DNA of 64,000 bases from the NCBI GenBank assembly GCA_001724275.1, contig MEDZ01000007.1, positions 1-64,000 of the forward strand, in the 5' to 3' direction. Of this stretch, positions 42,560 to 50,531 are shown piece after piece; within the stretch, counting starts at the first letter, position 1, and every line of letters begins with the position of its first letter. This DNA comes from Gemmatimonadetes bacterium SCN 70-22. Lineage in GTDB: Bacteria > Gemmatimonadota > Gemmatimonadetes > Gemmatimonadales > Gemmatimonadaceae. The notes below the pieces were generated by a model. It had not been told where the DNA came from and did no database searches. It saw nothing but the letters and a program-made list of their open reading frames with translations. The position numbers and the translations under genes are program-made.

Positions 42560-43360
42560 ATGGACGACGCTCGTGTCAGGAACGTGCCCGGGTCACGACG
42601 GGCGTCCTCAACGATTAGATTGCCGACCGTGAATGTCAGGATAGGGCACGACGACGCGACAGCGGTCGAAATCGAGGGGGTCACCAGGCGCTATGGGCGC
42701 CGGTGGGCCCTGCGCGGCGTCACCCTGTCGGTCGCTGCGGGAGAAGTTGTGGGGGTCGAGGGGCACAACGGAAGCGGAAAGAGCACGCTTTTACGCATCC
42801 TCTCCACCGCCATCAAGCCGACGGGCGGCAAGGCCCGCGTCTTCGGGCGCGACGTCGCGAAGGAGGCGACTGCGGTCCGCGGGACGATCGCCTTCCTCAC
42901 GCACTACCCCGGGTTGTACGACGACCTCACGGCGGAAGAGAACCTCCAGTTCGCCTGCCGGATGCTGGGGCGCGACTTCGCGGAGATCCCCGATCTCCTG
43001 GAACGGGTCGGCCTCGGGCGCGAGACCAAGGAGACGGTGCGAACCTTCTCGGCCGGGATGCAGCGACGGCTCTCGCTTGCCCGCCTCCTCCTGCAGCGTC
43101 CCCGCCTGCTCCTCCTGGACGAGCCCTACAACAACTTCGATCCGGCGGGGATTGCCTTGGTCAACGACGTGGTACGCGAGGTGCGCGCGCGCGGCGGTTC
43201 GGCGATGATCGTCCTGCACGACCGCCACAGTGCCGGCGACATGCTCGACCGCCTGGTGCGCCTCAGGCACGGCGTCGTCGATGCCGACGTCCCCTTGCCG
43301 GAGCCCGGAGCGACCACGGCCGACGCGCTGGAACCGGTGTTCGGCGAGGGGGGCTCGTGA
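42560..43360 (+). CDS. ccmA: Heme ABC exporter ATPase CcmA
   Basis: CcmA powers release of heme-bound CcmE from the CcmC complex. The 266-residue ABC ATPase has Walker A GHNGSGKST, a signature FSAGMQRRLSLA and Walker B LLLLDEPYNNFD, followed by the H-loop LHDRH. The small size and place before ccmB and ccmC identify it. ATG 42560 is given, but GTG 42629 is equally possible and would give a length closer to CcmA proteins with a short lead. The frame overlaps ccmB by four bases. Confidence 0.9.
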   Translation: MDDARVRNVPGSRRASSTIRLPTVNVRIGHDDATAVEIEGVTRRYGRRWALRGVTLSVAAGEVVGVEGHNGSGKSTLLRILSTAIKPTGGKARVFGRDVAKEATAVRGTIAFLTHYPGLYDDLTAEENLQFACRMLGRDFAEIPDLLERVGLGRETKETVRTFSAGMQRRLSLARLLLQRPRLLLLDEPYNNFDPAGIALVNDVVREVRARGGSAMIVLHDRHSAGDMLDRLVRLRHGVVDADVPLPEPGATTADALEPVFGEGGS

Positions 43361-44043
43361 CGCTGCGCGACGAAGGGCGGCGGATCCTGGCGATCGTCTG
43401 GAAGGACCTCACCACCGAGCGGCGCTCGAAGGCGGGGATCAACGCCGTCGCCTTCATGGGAATCCTGGTCCTGCTCCTCTTCGGCTTCGCCGTCGGCCCC
43501 GACACGAACACCCTCCGCGCCGCCGCCGCCGGGGCGCTCTGGCTGGCGATCCTGTTTTCCGGCGTGCTGGCCTTCAACCGATCGTACCAACTCGAGCTGG
43601 ACGGCGGGGCGCTGGAATCCCTCCTGCTCTATCCCGGGGCGCGATGGGCGATCTTCATCGGGAAGCTGATCGCCAACCTGGTCTTCGTCCTGATCGTGGA
43701 AGCGATCGTGATCCCGGTGGCGTTCATCCTGTATCAGGTCGCCCTCCCTCCGGGGTGGGCGACACTCCTGGCCGTGACGCTCCTCGGGACCATCGGGTTC
43801 GTCACGCTGGGGACGTTCTACTCGGCGATGTCGAGCCGGAGCCGGGCGCGGGAAGTGCTCCTCCCGCTCCTCCTGTTCCCGATGCTGATCCCCGTCCTGC
43901 TGGCGGCGGTCGAGGCGTCGACGAGCCTGATGGGGGGCGACCCCATGCGTGAGGCCGGGGCTTGGGTGCGTTTGCTGGGTGCGTTCGATATCATCTTTCT
44001 CGTCGCAACCACGCTGGCCTTCGAATACGTGATCGAGGTGTGA
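43357..44043 (+). CDS. ccmB: Heme exporter permease CcmB
   Basis: The 228-residue protein has six membrane helices and the CcmB pattern, including IVWKDLTTERRSKAG at the start and AFNRSYQLELDGGALESLLLYP. It forms the membrane part of CcmAB. GTG 43357 overlaps the ccmA stop, and ccmC begins one base after the ccmB stop. Confidence 0.92.
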   Translation: MTLRDEGRRILAIVWKDLTTERRSKAGINAVAFMGILVLLLFGFAVGPDTNTLRAAAAGALWLAILFSGVLAFNRSYQLELDGGALESLLLYPGARWAIFIGKLIANLVFVLIVEAIVIPVAFILYQVALPPGWATLLAVTLLGTIGFVTLGTFYSAMSSRSRAREVLLPLLLFPMLIPVLLAAVEASTSLMGGDPMREAGAWVRLLGAFDIIFLVATTLAFEYVIEV

Positions 44044-44044
44044 G

Positions 44045-44779
44045 ATGGGAGTAACGACGGCAGACATGTCCACCTCCGCGCGTGCCGGGACACGCGCCCG
44101 TGGGCTCTGGCTGGGGGTCGGCGCCTTCGCGCTGGTGGCGGCGGCGCAGGCGTGGGCCATCGCCAGCAGCCCTGCCGACCGGGACATGGCGCACCTGCAG
44201 AAGATCATGTACGTCCACGTCCCGGCGGCGTGGAACATGATGATCGCCTTCTTCGTCGTCGCGATCGCTTCGCTGCGCTACCTGTGGAAGGGACAGGAGC
44301 GGGACGACCTGCTGGCCGCCTCCGCCGCCGAGTCGGGGACGATCCTCACCGGGCTGACGCTGGTACTGGGGATGATCTGGGCCAAGCCCACGTGGGGGAT
44401 CTGGTGGACGTGGGACCCGCGGCTGACGTCGACCGCGGTGCTCTTCTTCCTCTACGTGGGGTACCTCATCCTGCGGGCGTTCGTGGATGATCCCGACCGC
44501 CGGGCCCAGTGGAGCGCGGCCGTGGGGCTCCTGGGAGCGCTCAACGTCCCCATCGTATACATGTCGGTACGGTGGTGGCGGACGCTGCACCAGGTGCAGT
44601 CCAGTCCGCAGACCCTCGATTCGAGCTTCACGGTGGGGCTGCGGCTCAACGCGATCGCGATGATGGTGGTCCTCGTCTTCTTCATCCGGCACCGCTACGA
44701 GACGGCCAGGATGGAGCGCGAGGCGGAACTGCTGCAGGAGCGCGCCGCGTTAGGTGGCCGTGGGGGGATCAATGGATAG
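44045..44779 (+). CDS. ccmC: Heme-delivery protein CcmC
   Basis: CcmC loads heme onto CcmE in the periplasm. The protein has six membrane helices and the heme-handling tryptophan motif WGIWWTWDPR. Periplasmic histidines occur in MYVHVPAAW and near LHQVQSSP. 244 residues. It carries one of the rare TTA codons within CGTTAGGT (44748-44755). ATG 44045 is directly after ccmB. The ccmD start lies inside its last codons. Confidence 0.93.
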   Translation: MGVTTADMSTSARAGTRARGLWLGVGAFALVAAAQAWAIASSPADRDMAHLQKIMYVHVPAAWNMMIAFFVVAIASLRYLWKGQERDDLLAASAAESGTILTGLTLVLGMIWAKPTWGIWWTWDPRLTSTAVLFFLYVGYLILRAFVDDPDRRAQWSAAVGLLGALNVPIVYMSVRWWRTLHQVQSSPQTLDSSFTVGLRLNAIAMMVVLVFFIRHRYETARMEREAELLQERAALGGRGGING

Positions 44780-44921
44780 CAACACGAAGTTCATCGTCGC
44801 GGCGTTCACGATCACCTGGGCGGTGCTGCTCGCCTATGCGTGGCGCCTCGCGCGCGTGCGCGGCGAGGCCGAGCGCCGCCTCCGACACGCGAAGGCGGAA
44901 TATCCCGGAGAAGAGTCATGA
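44772..44921 (+). CDS. ccmD: CcmD-like single-helix protein
   Basis: This 49-residue gene is too short for most gene finders. It starts at ATG 44772, inside the ccmC end, and its stop overlaps the ccmE start (ATGA). The protein has one hydrophobic helix (about residues 7-24) followed by a basic, then acidic, cytoplasmic tail with RRLRHAKAE. That is the design and the place of CcmD, which ties CcmC to CcmE release. Sequence conservation in CcmD is low, so context carries the call. Confidence 0.75.
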   Translation: MDSNTKFIVAAFTITWAVLLAYAWRLARVRGEAERRLRHAKAEYPGEES

Positions 44922-45391
44922 GCGGAAATGTCGAGGGGCGCAAGCGGGCGGCCATGGTGGTCGCCGCCGTGATCGTCCTGGGAGCCTTCGGCTACCTGAT
45001 GTACGGTGGCCTGGACAAGAACGTCGTCTTCTTCCTCACGCCACAGGAGCTGCTGGCGAAGGGGACCGAAGTCGTCGACGTCCCGGTGCGACTCGGCGGG
45101 ATGGTCGCCCCCGGATCGGTGAAATGGAACGCGGAGACGCTCGACCTCCGCTTCCAGCTCAGCGACGGCGTCAAGACGGTCGAGGTGCACTCCAAGGGGG
45201 CGCCACCGCAGATGTTCCGTGACGGCATGGGGGTGGTCTGCGAAGGGCGCTTCGGCAAGGACGGCGTCTTCGAGTCGACCAACCTCATGATCAAGCACTC
45301 CGAGGAGTATCATCCGCCCAAGCCCGGGCAGACGCCGCAGGAGATGTACAAGGCGATGTTCGAGACACTGCGCGAGGACGGCAAGTCATGA
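44918..45391 (+). CDS. ccmE: Heme chaperone CcmE
   Basis: CcmE holds heme covalently and hands it to CcmF. The 157-residue protein has an N-terminal membrane anchor (about 12-32), an OB-fold domain, and the heme-binding HxxxY motif: H127 and Y131 in IKHSEEYHP. This is the histidine form, not the Cys variant. ATG 44918 overlaps ccmD and the stop overlaps ccmF. Confidence 0.95.
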   Translation: MSGNVEGRKRAAMVVAAVIVLGAFGYLMYGGLDKNVVFFLTPQELLAKGTEVVDVPVRLGGMVAPGSVKWNAETLDLRFQLSDGVKTVEVHSKGAPPQMFRDGMGVVCEGRFGKDGVFESTNLMIKHSEEYHPPKPGQTPQEMYKAMFETLREDGKS

Positions 45392-47442
45392 CGCGCCTCC
45401 TCGGGTACAACGCGCTGATGGCGGCCCTCGCCGTGGCGGCCTTCGGCGTCGTGGCGGTCCCGATCGGCATCCGGCGCTCGCGCGAGTCGCTCATTCACGC
45501 GACCTACTCGGCGACGTACGCCGTGTTCGCGCTCGTCACCGTGGCCACGTTCGCGATGATCTTCGCGCTCGTGACCCACGACTTCAGCGTGGGCTATGTG
45601 GCGCAGGTCGGGAGCCGGGCCACGCCGCTCTTCTATACCATCATCTCGCTGTGGGGGGCGCTGGAGGGGTCGATCCTCTTCTGGGCGTGGGTCCTCGCCC
45701 TCCTGTCCGCGCTGGTCGTCTTCTGGAACCGGGACCGCGAGGGGGCGCTCATCCCCTACACGACGATGGTGATGCTGGCCACCAGCGTCTTCTTCCTCAT
45801 CCTGCTGGTGGGTCCGGCCAACCCGTTCACGCCGGTCTCGCCCGTCCCCCCCGATGGCCCCGGGCCCAACCCGCTGTTGCAGAACCACATCCTGATGGGG
45901 GTGCACCCCCCGCTGCTCTACTTGGGATACGTGGGGCTCACCGTGCCGTTCGCCTTCGCCGTCGGGGCGATGGCGGCGGGCGAGGTGGCCAGCGACGACT
46001 GGATCCGCCTCTCGCGCCGCTGGACGCTGGGAGCCTGGGCCTTCCTGACCGCGGCGATCATCGCCGGGATGTGGTGGTCCTATGAAGTGCTCGGATGGGG
46101 CGGCTACTGGGCGTGGGACCCGGTCGAGAACGCCTCGTTCATGCCGTGGCTCACCGCGACCGCGTTCCTCCACTCGGTGATGGTCCAGGAGCGGCGCGGC
46201 ATGCTGAAGCTCTGGAACCTCAACCTCATCGTCACGACGTTCGCCCTGACCATCCTGGGCACCTTCCTGACGCGCTCGGGCGTGCTGTCGTCGGTGCACG
46301 CCTTCGGCGAAGGGCCGATCGGGATGTACTTCCTGGTGGCCATCGCCATCACGCTGGTCGTGTCGCTCGCCCTGGTCGCCGGCAATTCCGAGCAGCTGTC
46401 CAGCGACGGGCGCCTCGACAGCGTCGCGTCGCGCGAGACCGTCTTCCTGCTCAACAACCTGATGCTGACGGCCTTCACCTTCACGGTGCTGGTCGGGACG
46501 CTCTTCCCCATCGTGGCCGAAGCGGCGCGCGGGGTGAAGGTGAGCGTGGGGGAGCCGTTCTTCAACAAGATGACGCTCCCGTTGTGTGCGGCGCTCCTCT
46601 TCCTGATGGGTGTGGGGCCGGCGCTCCCCTGGCGCCGCGCGTCGAAGGAGGTGGTACGTCGCCAGCTGCTGCCGCCGACCATCGGGGCGTTCGTGGGGGC
46701 ACTCGTCGCCATCGGCGCCGGGGCGCGCGAGGTGTACGCGGTGTTGTCGTTCGCCTTCGCCTCGTTCGCCCTGGTGGCCAACGTGCGCGAGTACGTGACC
46801 GGGGTGCGGGCGCGCATGCGGGTCCGCAACGAGGACGCAGCGACCGCGCTGGCGCGCCTGGTGGGTGCCAACCGGCGGCGGTACGGCGGGTACGTCGCGC
46901 ACCTGGGGGTGGTCGCGGTGGCACTCGCCATCGCGGCGTCATCGACCTTCCGCTCCGAGCACGAGGCGACGCTCAAGAAGGGCGAGTCGATGCGCGCCGG
47001 GGCGTTCGAGCTCCGGCTCCTCGAGGTCTACGGGCGTGAGGAGCCGCAACGCTCCCGCATCGCGGCGTCCGTGGCCATCCTCCGGGAAGGGCGCGAGATC
47101 GGGCGGCTCGACCCGGCGATGAACTTCTATCCCACGTCGCAGCAGCCGATCCCGACGCCGGCCGTCCGCAGCCGGCCGTGGGGCGACATCTACCTGAACC
47201 TGATGGCCTTCAAGCCCGACGGCTCGGACGCCACCATCAAGGTGATCCTCGAGCCGCTCGTCCCGTGGATCTGGTTCGGCGGTGGCATCATCTGCCTGGG
47301 GGCGATCATCAGTATGTTCCCCACGCGGCGGCGCTCGCCGGCGTGGATGGGGGCGGTGGTGCCGCCGGTGGGGGTCGGCGTGTCGCCGGTGAGCGGGGCG
47401 GCGGGAATCATGGCGACCAATTCGCTCGAGGGAGCCGACTGA
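45388..47442 (+). CDS. ccmF: Cytochrome c heme lyase CcmF
   Basis: CcmF attaches heme to CXXCH apocytochromes. The 684-residue protein has about 14 helices, the WWD-type motif WGGYWAWDPVENASFMPW, and the MGVHPPLLYLGY segment. Length and position between ccmE and ccmG are standard. Overlapping starts and stops on both sides suggest translational coupling across the operon. Confidence 0.95.
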   Translation: MTRLLGYNALMAALAVAAFGVVAVPIGIRRSRESLIHATYSATYAVFALVTVATFAMIFALVTHDFSVGYVAQVGSRATPLFYTIISLWGALEGSILFWAWVLALLSALVVFWNRDREGALIPYTTMVMLATSVFFLILLVGPANPFTPVSPVPPDGPGPNPLLQNHILMGVHPPLLYLGYVGLTVPFAFAVGAMAAGEVASDDWIRLSRRWTLGAWAFLTAAIIAGMWWSYEVLGWGGYWAWDPVENASFMPWLTATAFLHSVMVQERRGMLKLWNLNLIVTTFALTILGTFLTRSGVLSSVHAFGEGPIGMYFLVAIAITLVVSLALVAGNSEQLSSDGRLDSVASRETVFLLNNLMLTAFTFTVLVGTLFPIVAEAARGVKVSVGEPFFNKMTLPLCAALLFLMGVGPALPWRRASKEVVRRQLLPPTIGAFVGALVAIGAGAREVYAVLSFAFASFALVANVREYVTGVRARMRVRNEDAATALARLVGANRRRYGGYVAHLGVVAVALAIAASSTFRSEHEATLKKGESMRAGAFELRLLEVYGREEPQRSRIAASVAILREGREIGRLDPAMNFYPTSQQPIPTPAVRSRPWGDIYLNLMAFKPDGSDATIKVILEPLVPWIWFGGGIICLGAIISMFPTRRRSPAWMGAVVPPVGVGVSPVSGAAGIMATNSLEGAD

Positions 47443-48065
47443 TGAACTGGAAGCGGGCAGCGACCGCGTCGCTCGTCGCCATCCCGATCGTCCTCCTGCT
47501 GGGCTACGGCATGACGCGCGATCCCAAGGAGATCCCCTCGCCGCTCCCCGGGCGAGCGGCGCCGCCGTTCTCGCTGGCGGTCTTCGCGGAGGGAGAGGGG
47601 GCCCAGCGTCGTGCCGTCGGCGACTCCGTCCGCCTGGCCGATCACGAGGGCGAGGTGGTGGTGCTCAACTTCTGGGCCTCATGGTGCCTGGCGTGCCGCG
47701 ACGAGCACAGCACGCTGTCGCAGGTGGCCGAGGCGTACGCCTCGAGAGGGGTGAAGTTCTACGGGGTGCTGTACAACGACGTTCCGGGCAACGGGACGCG
47801 CTGGATCGCCGAGATGGGGGGGCAGAGCTACCCCTCGCTGAACGATCCGCGGACGCGAACCGCCATCGACTACGGACTCTACGGGGTCCCCGAGACATTC
47901 TTCATCGGGCGCGATGGACGGGTGGCGTACAAGCACGTGGGGCCGGTGACGGCCACGGTGCTGGCGTGGAAGCTCGATTCGCTCCTGGCGCAGCCGGCAC
48001 CGCCGGGAGCGGTGCCGGGGGGCGACTCGGCCAGGCGCGTCGCCGTTCCCACGGCGGGGGAGTGA
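47442..48065 (+). CDS. ccmG: Thiol-disulfide oxidoreductase CcmG/DsbE
   Basis: CcmG reduces apocytochrome heme-site cysteines before heme attachment. A membrane anchor (about 5-22) leads into a thioredoxin fold with the active site WCLAC (C82, C85) in NFWASWCLACRDEH and the cis-proline region GVPETFFI. 207 residues. ATG 47442 overlaps the ccmF stop. Confidence 0.94.
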   Translation: MNWKRAATASLVAIPIVLLLGYGMTRDPKEIPSPLPGRAAPPFSLAVFAEGEGAQRRAVGDSVRLADHEGEVVVLNFWASWCLACRDEHSTLSQVAEAYASRGVKFYGVLYNDVPGNGTRWIAEMGGQSYPSLNDPRTRTAIDYGLYGVPETFFIGRDGRVAYKHVGPVTATVLAWKLDSLLAQPAPPGAVPGGDSARRVAVPTAGE

Positions 48066-48067
48066 CG

Positions 48068-48562
48068 ATGCAGCTGACGGAGACGACGCGCGGGCGTCGC
48101 GGCCGCCGAGGGCGCCGGCTGGCGAGGACGTTGCTTCTGGTGATGGCGCTGGCGGCCACGACGGGGCGAGGGGAGGGGCAGGAGCGGAGCGCCCCGGTCT
48201 CGAACGACCCCGTCCTGGAGGAGAAGACGCGCCAGGTGGCGTCGGAGCTGCGGTGCCCGGTGTGCCAGGGGAACAGCCTCCAGGATTCGCCGTCGGAGCT
48301 GGCGCAGGAGATGAAGGGGGTCGTGCGCGACCAGCTGGCGTCGGGGAAGACGCCGGAGCAGGTCAAGCAGTACTTCATCGACAAGTACGGCGAGTGGATC
48401 CTGTTGGAGCCCAAGGCGTCGGGTTTCAACCTGGTGGTGTACCTCCTCCCCCTCGTGATGGTCGTGATCGGTGGCGGGGTGATCTGGCTGGCGGTGCGGA
48501 AGTGGACCGCCGGGCCGGCTGGGACGGACGACGACGGTGCGGCGACGGAGGCTGCGCCCTAG
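48068..48562 (+). CDS. ccmH: Cytochrome c maturation protein CcmH
   Basis: CcmH handles apocytochrome thiols beside CcmG and CcmF. The 164-residue protein has a signal-anchor, the LRCPVCQ redox motif (C63, C66), the helical DSPSELAQEMKGVVRDQL segment, and a C-terminal membrane helix. No ccmI domain is attached or follows. The operon ends at a strong terminator 80 bp on. Confidence 0.94.
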   Translation: MQLTETTRGRRGRRGRRLARTLLLVMALAATTGRGEGQERSAPVSNDPVLEEKTRQVASELRCPVCQGNSLQDSPSELAQEMKGVVRDQLASGKTPEQVKQYFIDKYGEWILLEPKASGFNLVVYLLPLVMVVIGGGVIWLAVRKWTAGPAGTDDDGAATEAAP

Positions 48563-48644
48563 CGTCGTCACCCGCACGGGGGAGACGGCGTGGCGTCGTC
48601 ACCTGCAAGTCATGGCACGTGCCGTTAGGCGAGCTCGACCGAAA

Positions 48645-48668
48645 GCCGCACCGCGAGTGCGGCTTTTT
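48645..48668 (+). terminator. Rho-independent terminator of the ccm operon
   Basis: A GCCGCAC stem (48645-48651), CGCGA loop and GTGCGGC arm (48657-48663) are followed directly by TTTTT. This is the best intrinsic terminator in the window and closes the ccm operon. Confidence 0.92.
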
Positions 48669-48859
48669 CCATTTGTGCCCCACGGCACCGTACGCCACGG
48701 CACGATGTGGCCGGGGCGACGGTCGAGCTCGGGCGCCGGTAGGGAAGTCCGGCCGGAGTGCTAGGGGTTCGCCGGCGCGGTGCGCCTTGCAACGATTACG
48801 CAACTGTCGGGGATTCCCCCCGTGGCGTACTCCGCGCACGTACGTACTATTACGGCCAG

Positions 48860-48881
48860 TTGATTGGACGATGTCCATCAA
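48860..48881. promoter_or_regulatory. Inverted-repeat operator candidate before the multiheme cluster
   Basis: Arms TTGAT and GGAC pair with GTCC and ATCAA around GAT, with one unpaired T. It lies 75 bp upstream of the first multiheme gene. The outer TTGAT/ATCAA looks like an FNR half-site pair but the spacing of 12 bases is far from the FNR spacing of four, so the regulator is unknown. The flanking ACGTACGTACTATTACGG (48839-48854) is AT-richer and may hold the promoter. Confidence 0.5.
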
Positions 48882-48955
48882 TGGCAGGTGCACAGCGGTT
48901 TCCGGCACGCGAATTCCCAGGCGTTGGTGCGCCATACAAGGAGGAGGACGGGTCC

Positions 48956-50422
48956 ATGACGAGACGAAGTCAAACATTCGCAGCCGCGACCGGCATGGGC
49001 GTGCTGGTCCTCGTCGCGTTAGGCGGCTGCGTGGACGAGAAGATCGTCTACCGGGACGGCCCGAACTACGCGTCGCCGCCGCAGGCGGCGGCGAGCTTCG
49101 TGGGATACAGCGACGAAGCCAACAAGGTCACCGTCTGCGGCAACTGCCACGTGGGGCAGCAGGCCAAGTGGAAGCAGACGGCGCATGCCGACGCGTTTGC
49201 GACGCTCGAGAAGAGCGGCTCCATGCAGGGACTCTGCCAGGCGTGCCACACGGTCAACGACCGCGGCAACGCGCTGTCGGACACGCTGGCGGGGTGGCGC
49301 ACCACCAAGGACAAGCGCTACCACGACGTGCAGTGCGAGAGCTGTCACGGGGCCGGGCTGGCGCACATCCAGCGGCCGACGCGCGGGCAGATGCTTCCGT
49401 CCATCGCCGCCGACACGGGGACGAAGGCGACCAATGGGTGCGCCGAGTGCCACAGCGGCACGCATCACCCCTACGTCGACGAGTGGCGGCAGACGCGGCA
49501 CGCCCGGGTGTACAGCGGCACGTTCTCCAGCGGCGTCGCCAACCCCGCGTGCCAGTCGTGCCACATGGGGCAGAAGATCCTCGAGGCGTGGGGAGTGAAC
49601 ACCAACTTCGTGGAGAAGGCCGCGACGATCACCCCGGCGAACGCCGTCGGGACGACCTGCGCGGTCTGCCATGACCCACACGGCTCCAACAACCCCAAGC
49701 AGTTGCGGTTCCCGATCGACGTGCCGGACCTGGACCAGAACCTGTGCATGAAGTGCCACTACCGGCGCGCGAATCCCGACTTCACGTCGAGCCGCCTGTC
49801 ACCGCACTCGCCGCAGGGGCCGATGCTCCTGGGTGAGGCCGGGTGGTGGCCGCCGGGGCTCCAGGCCGACAGCACGCTGGTGGCCACGCACGGTACCTCG
49901 CGCAACCCGAAGCTCTGCGCCACCTGCCACGTCAACCGCTTCGACGTCACCGACAAGGCGACCGGCAAGTTCGTGCAGACCGTCACCGGGCACCGCTTCA
50001 CGGCGATCCCCTGCGTGGACGGGAACGGGCTCCCGCTCCCGCCGGACAAGCAGAACTGTTCGGTCACCGCTCGGTCGTACAAGTCGTGCGCCGGATCGGG
50101 GTGCCACTCCGAGACGACCGCGCGGACCGTCTTCGTGACGGCCGAGGCCGACATTGCCGGACTGGCCGCGGGGCTCAACGCGATGCTCGCCAAGGTCCCC
50201 GCGTCCGAGATGGCGGTTCCCAAGGTCAACTCGGCGCGTGGAGCCACGTTCAACGTCGCACTGGCGCTCCACCCGGGATCGGCGGCGCACAACCCGTTCC
50301 TGGCCAAGGCGCTGCTGCGGGCCAGCATCGTCGCGGTCGCCAACGACTACGGCATCACCCCGCCGCCGGGGCTGCAGCTGGCGCCGTTCGACAAGCAGCT
50401 TCGCGCGCGGAGCAGCAACTAG
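48956..50422 (+). CDS. Multiheme cytochrome c lipoprotein (nine heme motifs)
   Basis: The protein has 488 residues. ATG 48956 has an AAGGAGGAGG site eight bases upstream. The leader ends in a lipobox with the lipidated Cys at residue 25 (ALGGC). Eight CXXCH motifs (CGNCH, CQACH, CESCH, CAECH, CQSCH, CAVCH, CMKCH, CATCH) and one CX4CH (CAGSGCH) give up to nine hemes. The C-terminal 120 residues have no heme site. It is a periplasmic or surface lipoprotein that could feed or drain the conduit genes downstream. The fold resembles decaheme or cytochrome c554-type modules by motif spacing only, so no exact relative is named. Confidence 0.85.
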   Translation: MTRRSQTFAAATGMGVLVLVALGGCVDEKIVYRDGPNYASPPQAAASFVGYSDEANKVTVCGNCHVGQQAKWKQTAHADAFATLEKSGSMQGLCQACHTVNDRGNALSDTLAGWRTTKDKRYHDVQCESCHGAGLAHIQRPTRGQMLPSIAADTGTKATNGCAECHSGTHHPYVDEWRQTRHARVYSGTFSSGVANPACQSCHMGQKILEAWGVNTNFVEKAATITPANAVGTTCAVCHDPHGSNNPKQLRFPIDVPDLDQNLCMKCHYRRANPDFTSSRLSPHSPQGPMLLGEAGWWPPGLQADSTLVATHGTSRNPKLCATCHVNRFDVTDKATGKFVQTVTGHRFTAIPCVDGNGLPLPPDKQNCSVTARSYKSCAGSGCHSETTARTVFVTAEADIAGLAAGLNAMLAKVPASEMAVPKVNSARGATFNVALALHPGSAAHNPFLAKALLRASIVAVANDYGITPPPGLQLAPFDKQLRARSSN

Positions 50423-50446
50423 GCGGTGTCACCTCGCCGCCTTGTG

Positions 50447-50484
50447 ACGAAGCGGGTGAACGCCTCATCGTTCACCCGCTTCGT
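50447..50484. terminator. 15-bp perfect hairpin between multiheme genes
   Basis: Arms 50447-50461 and 50470-50484 (ACGAAGCGGGTGAAC and complement) pair without mismatch around eight bases. It sits between the nine-heme lipoprotein and the NapC-fusion gene. No T-run follows, so it may be a stabilising or attenuating hairpin that sets unequal levels of the two transcripts. Confidence 0.75.
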
Positions 50485-50531
50485 GTCTGGCGGGACGCCA
50501 CGATGATCGCCACCTCCCACTCCTCCCGATC

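Noticed and set aside
48537-48764. 75-codon plus-strand frame after ccmH
   Set aside because: It is Arg-rich, runs through the ccm terminator and has no ribosome-binding site.
48860-48881. FNR box
   Set aside because: The TTGAT and ATCAA halves are 12 bases apart instead of four.
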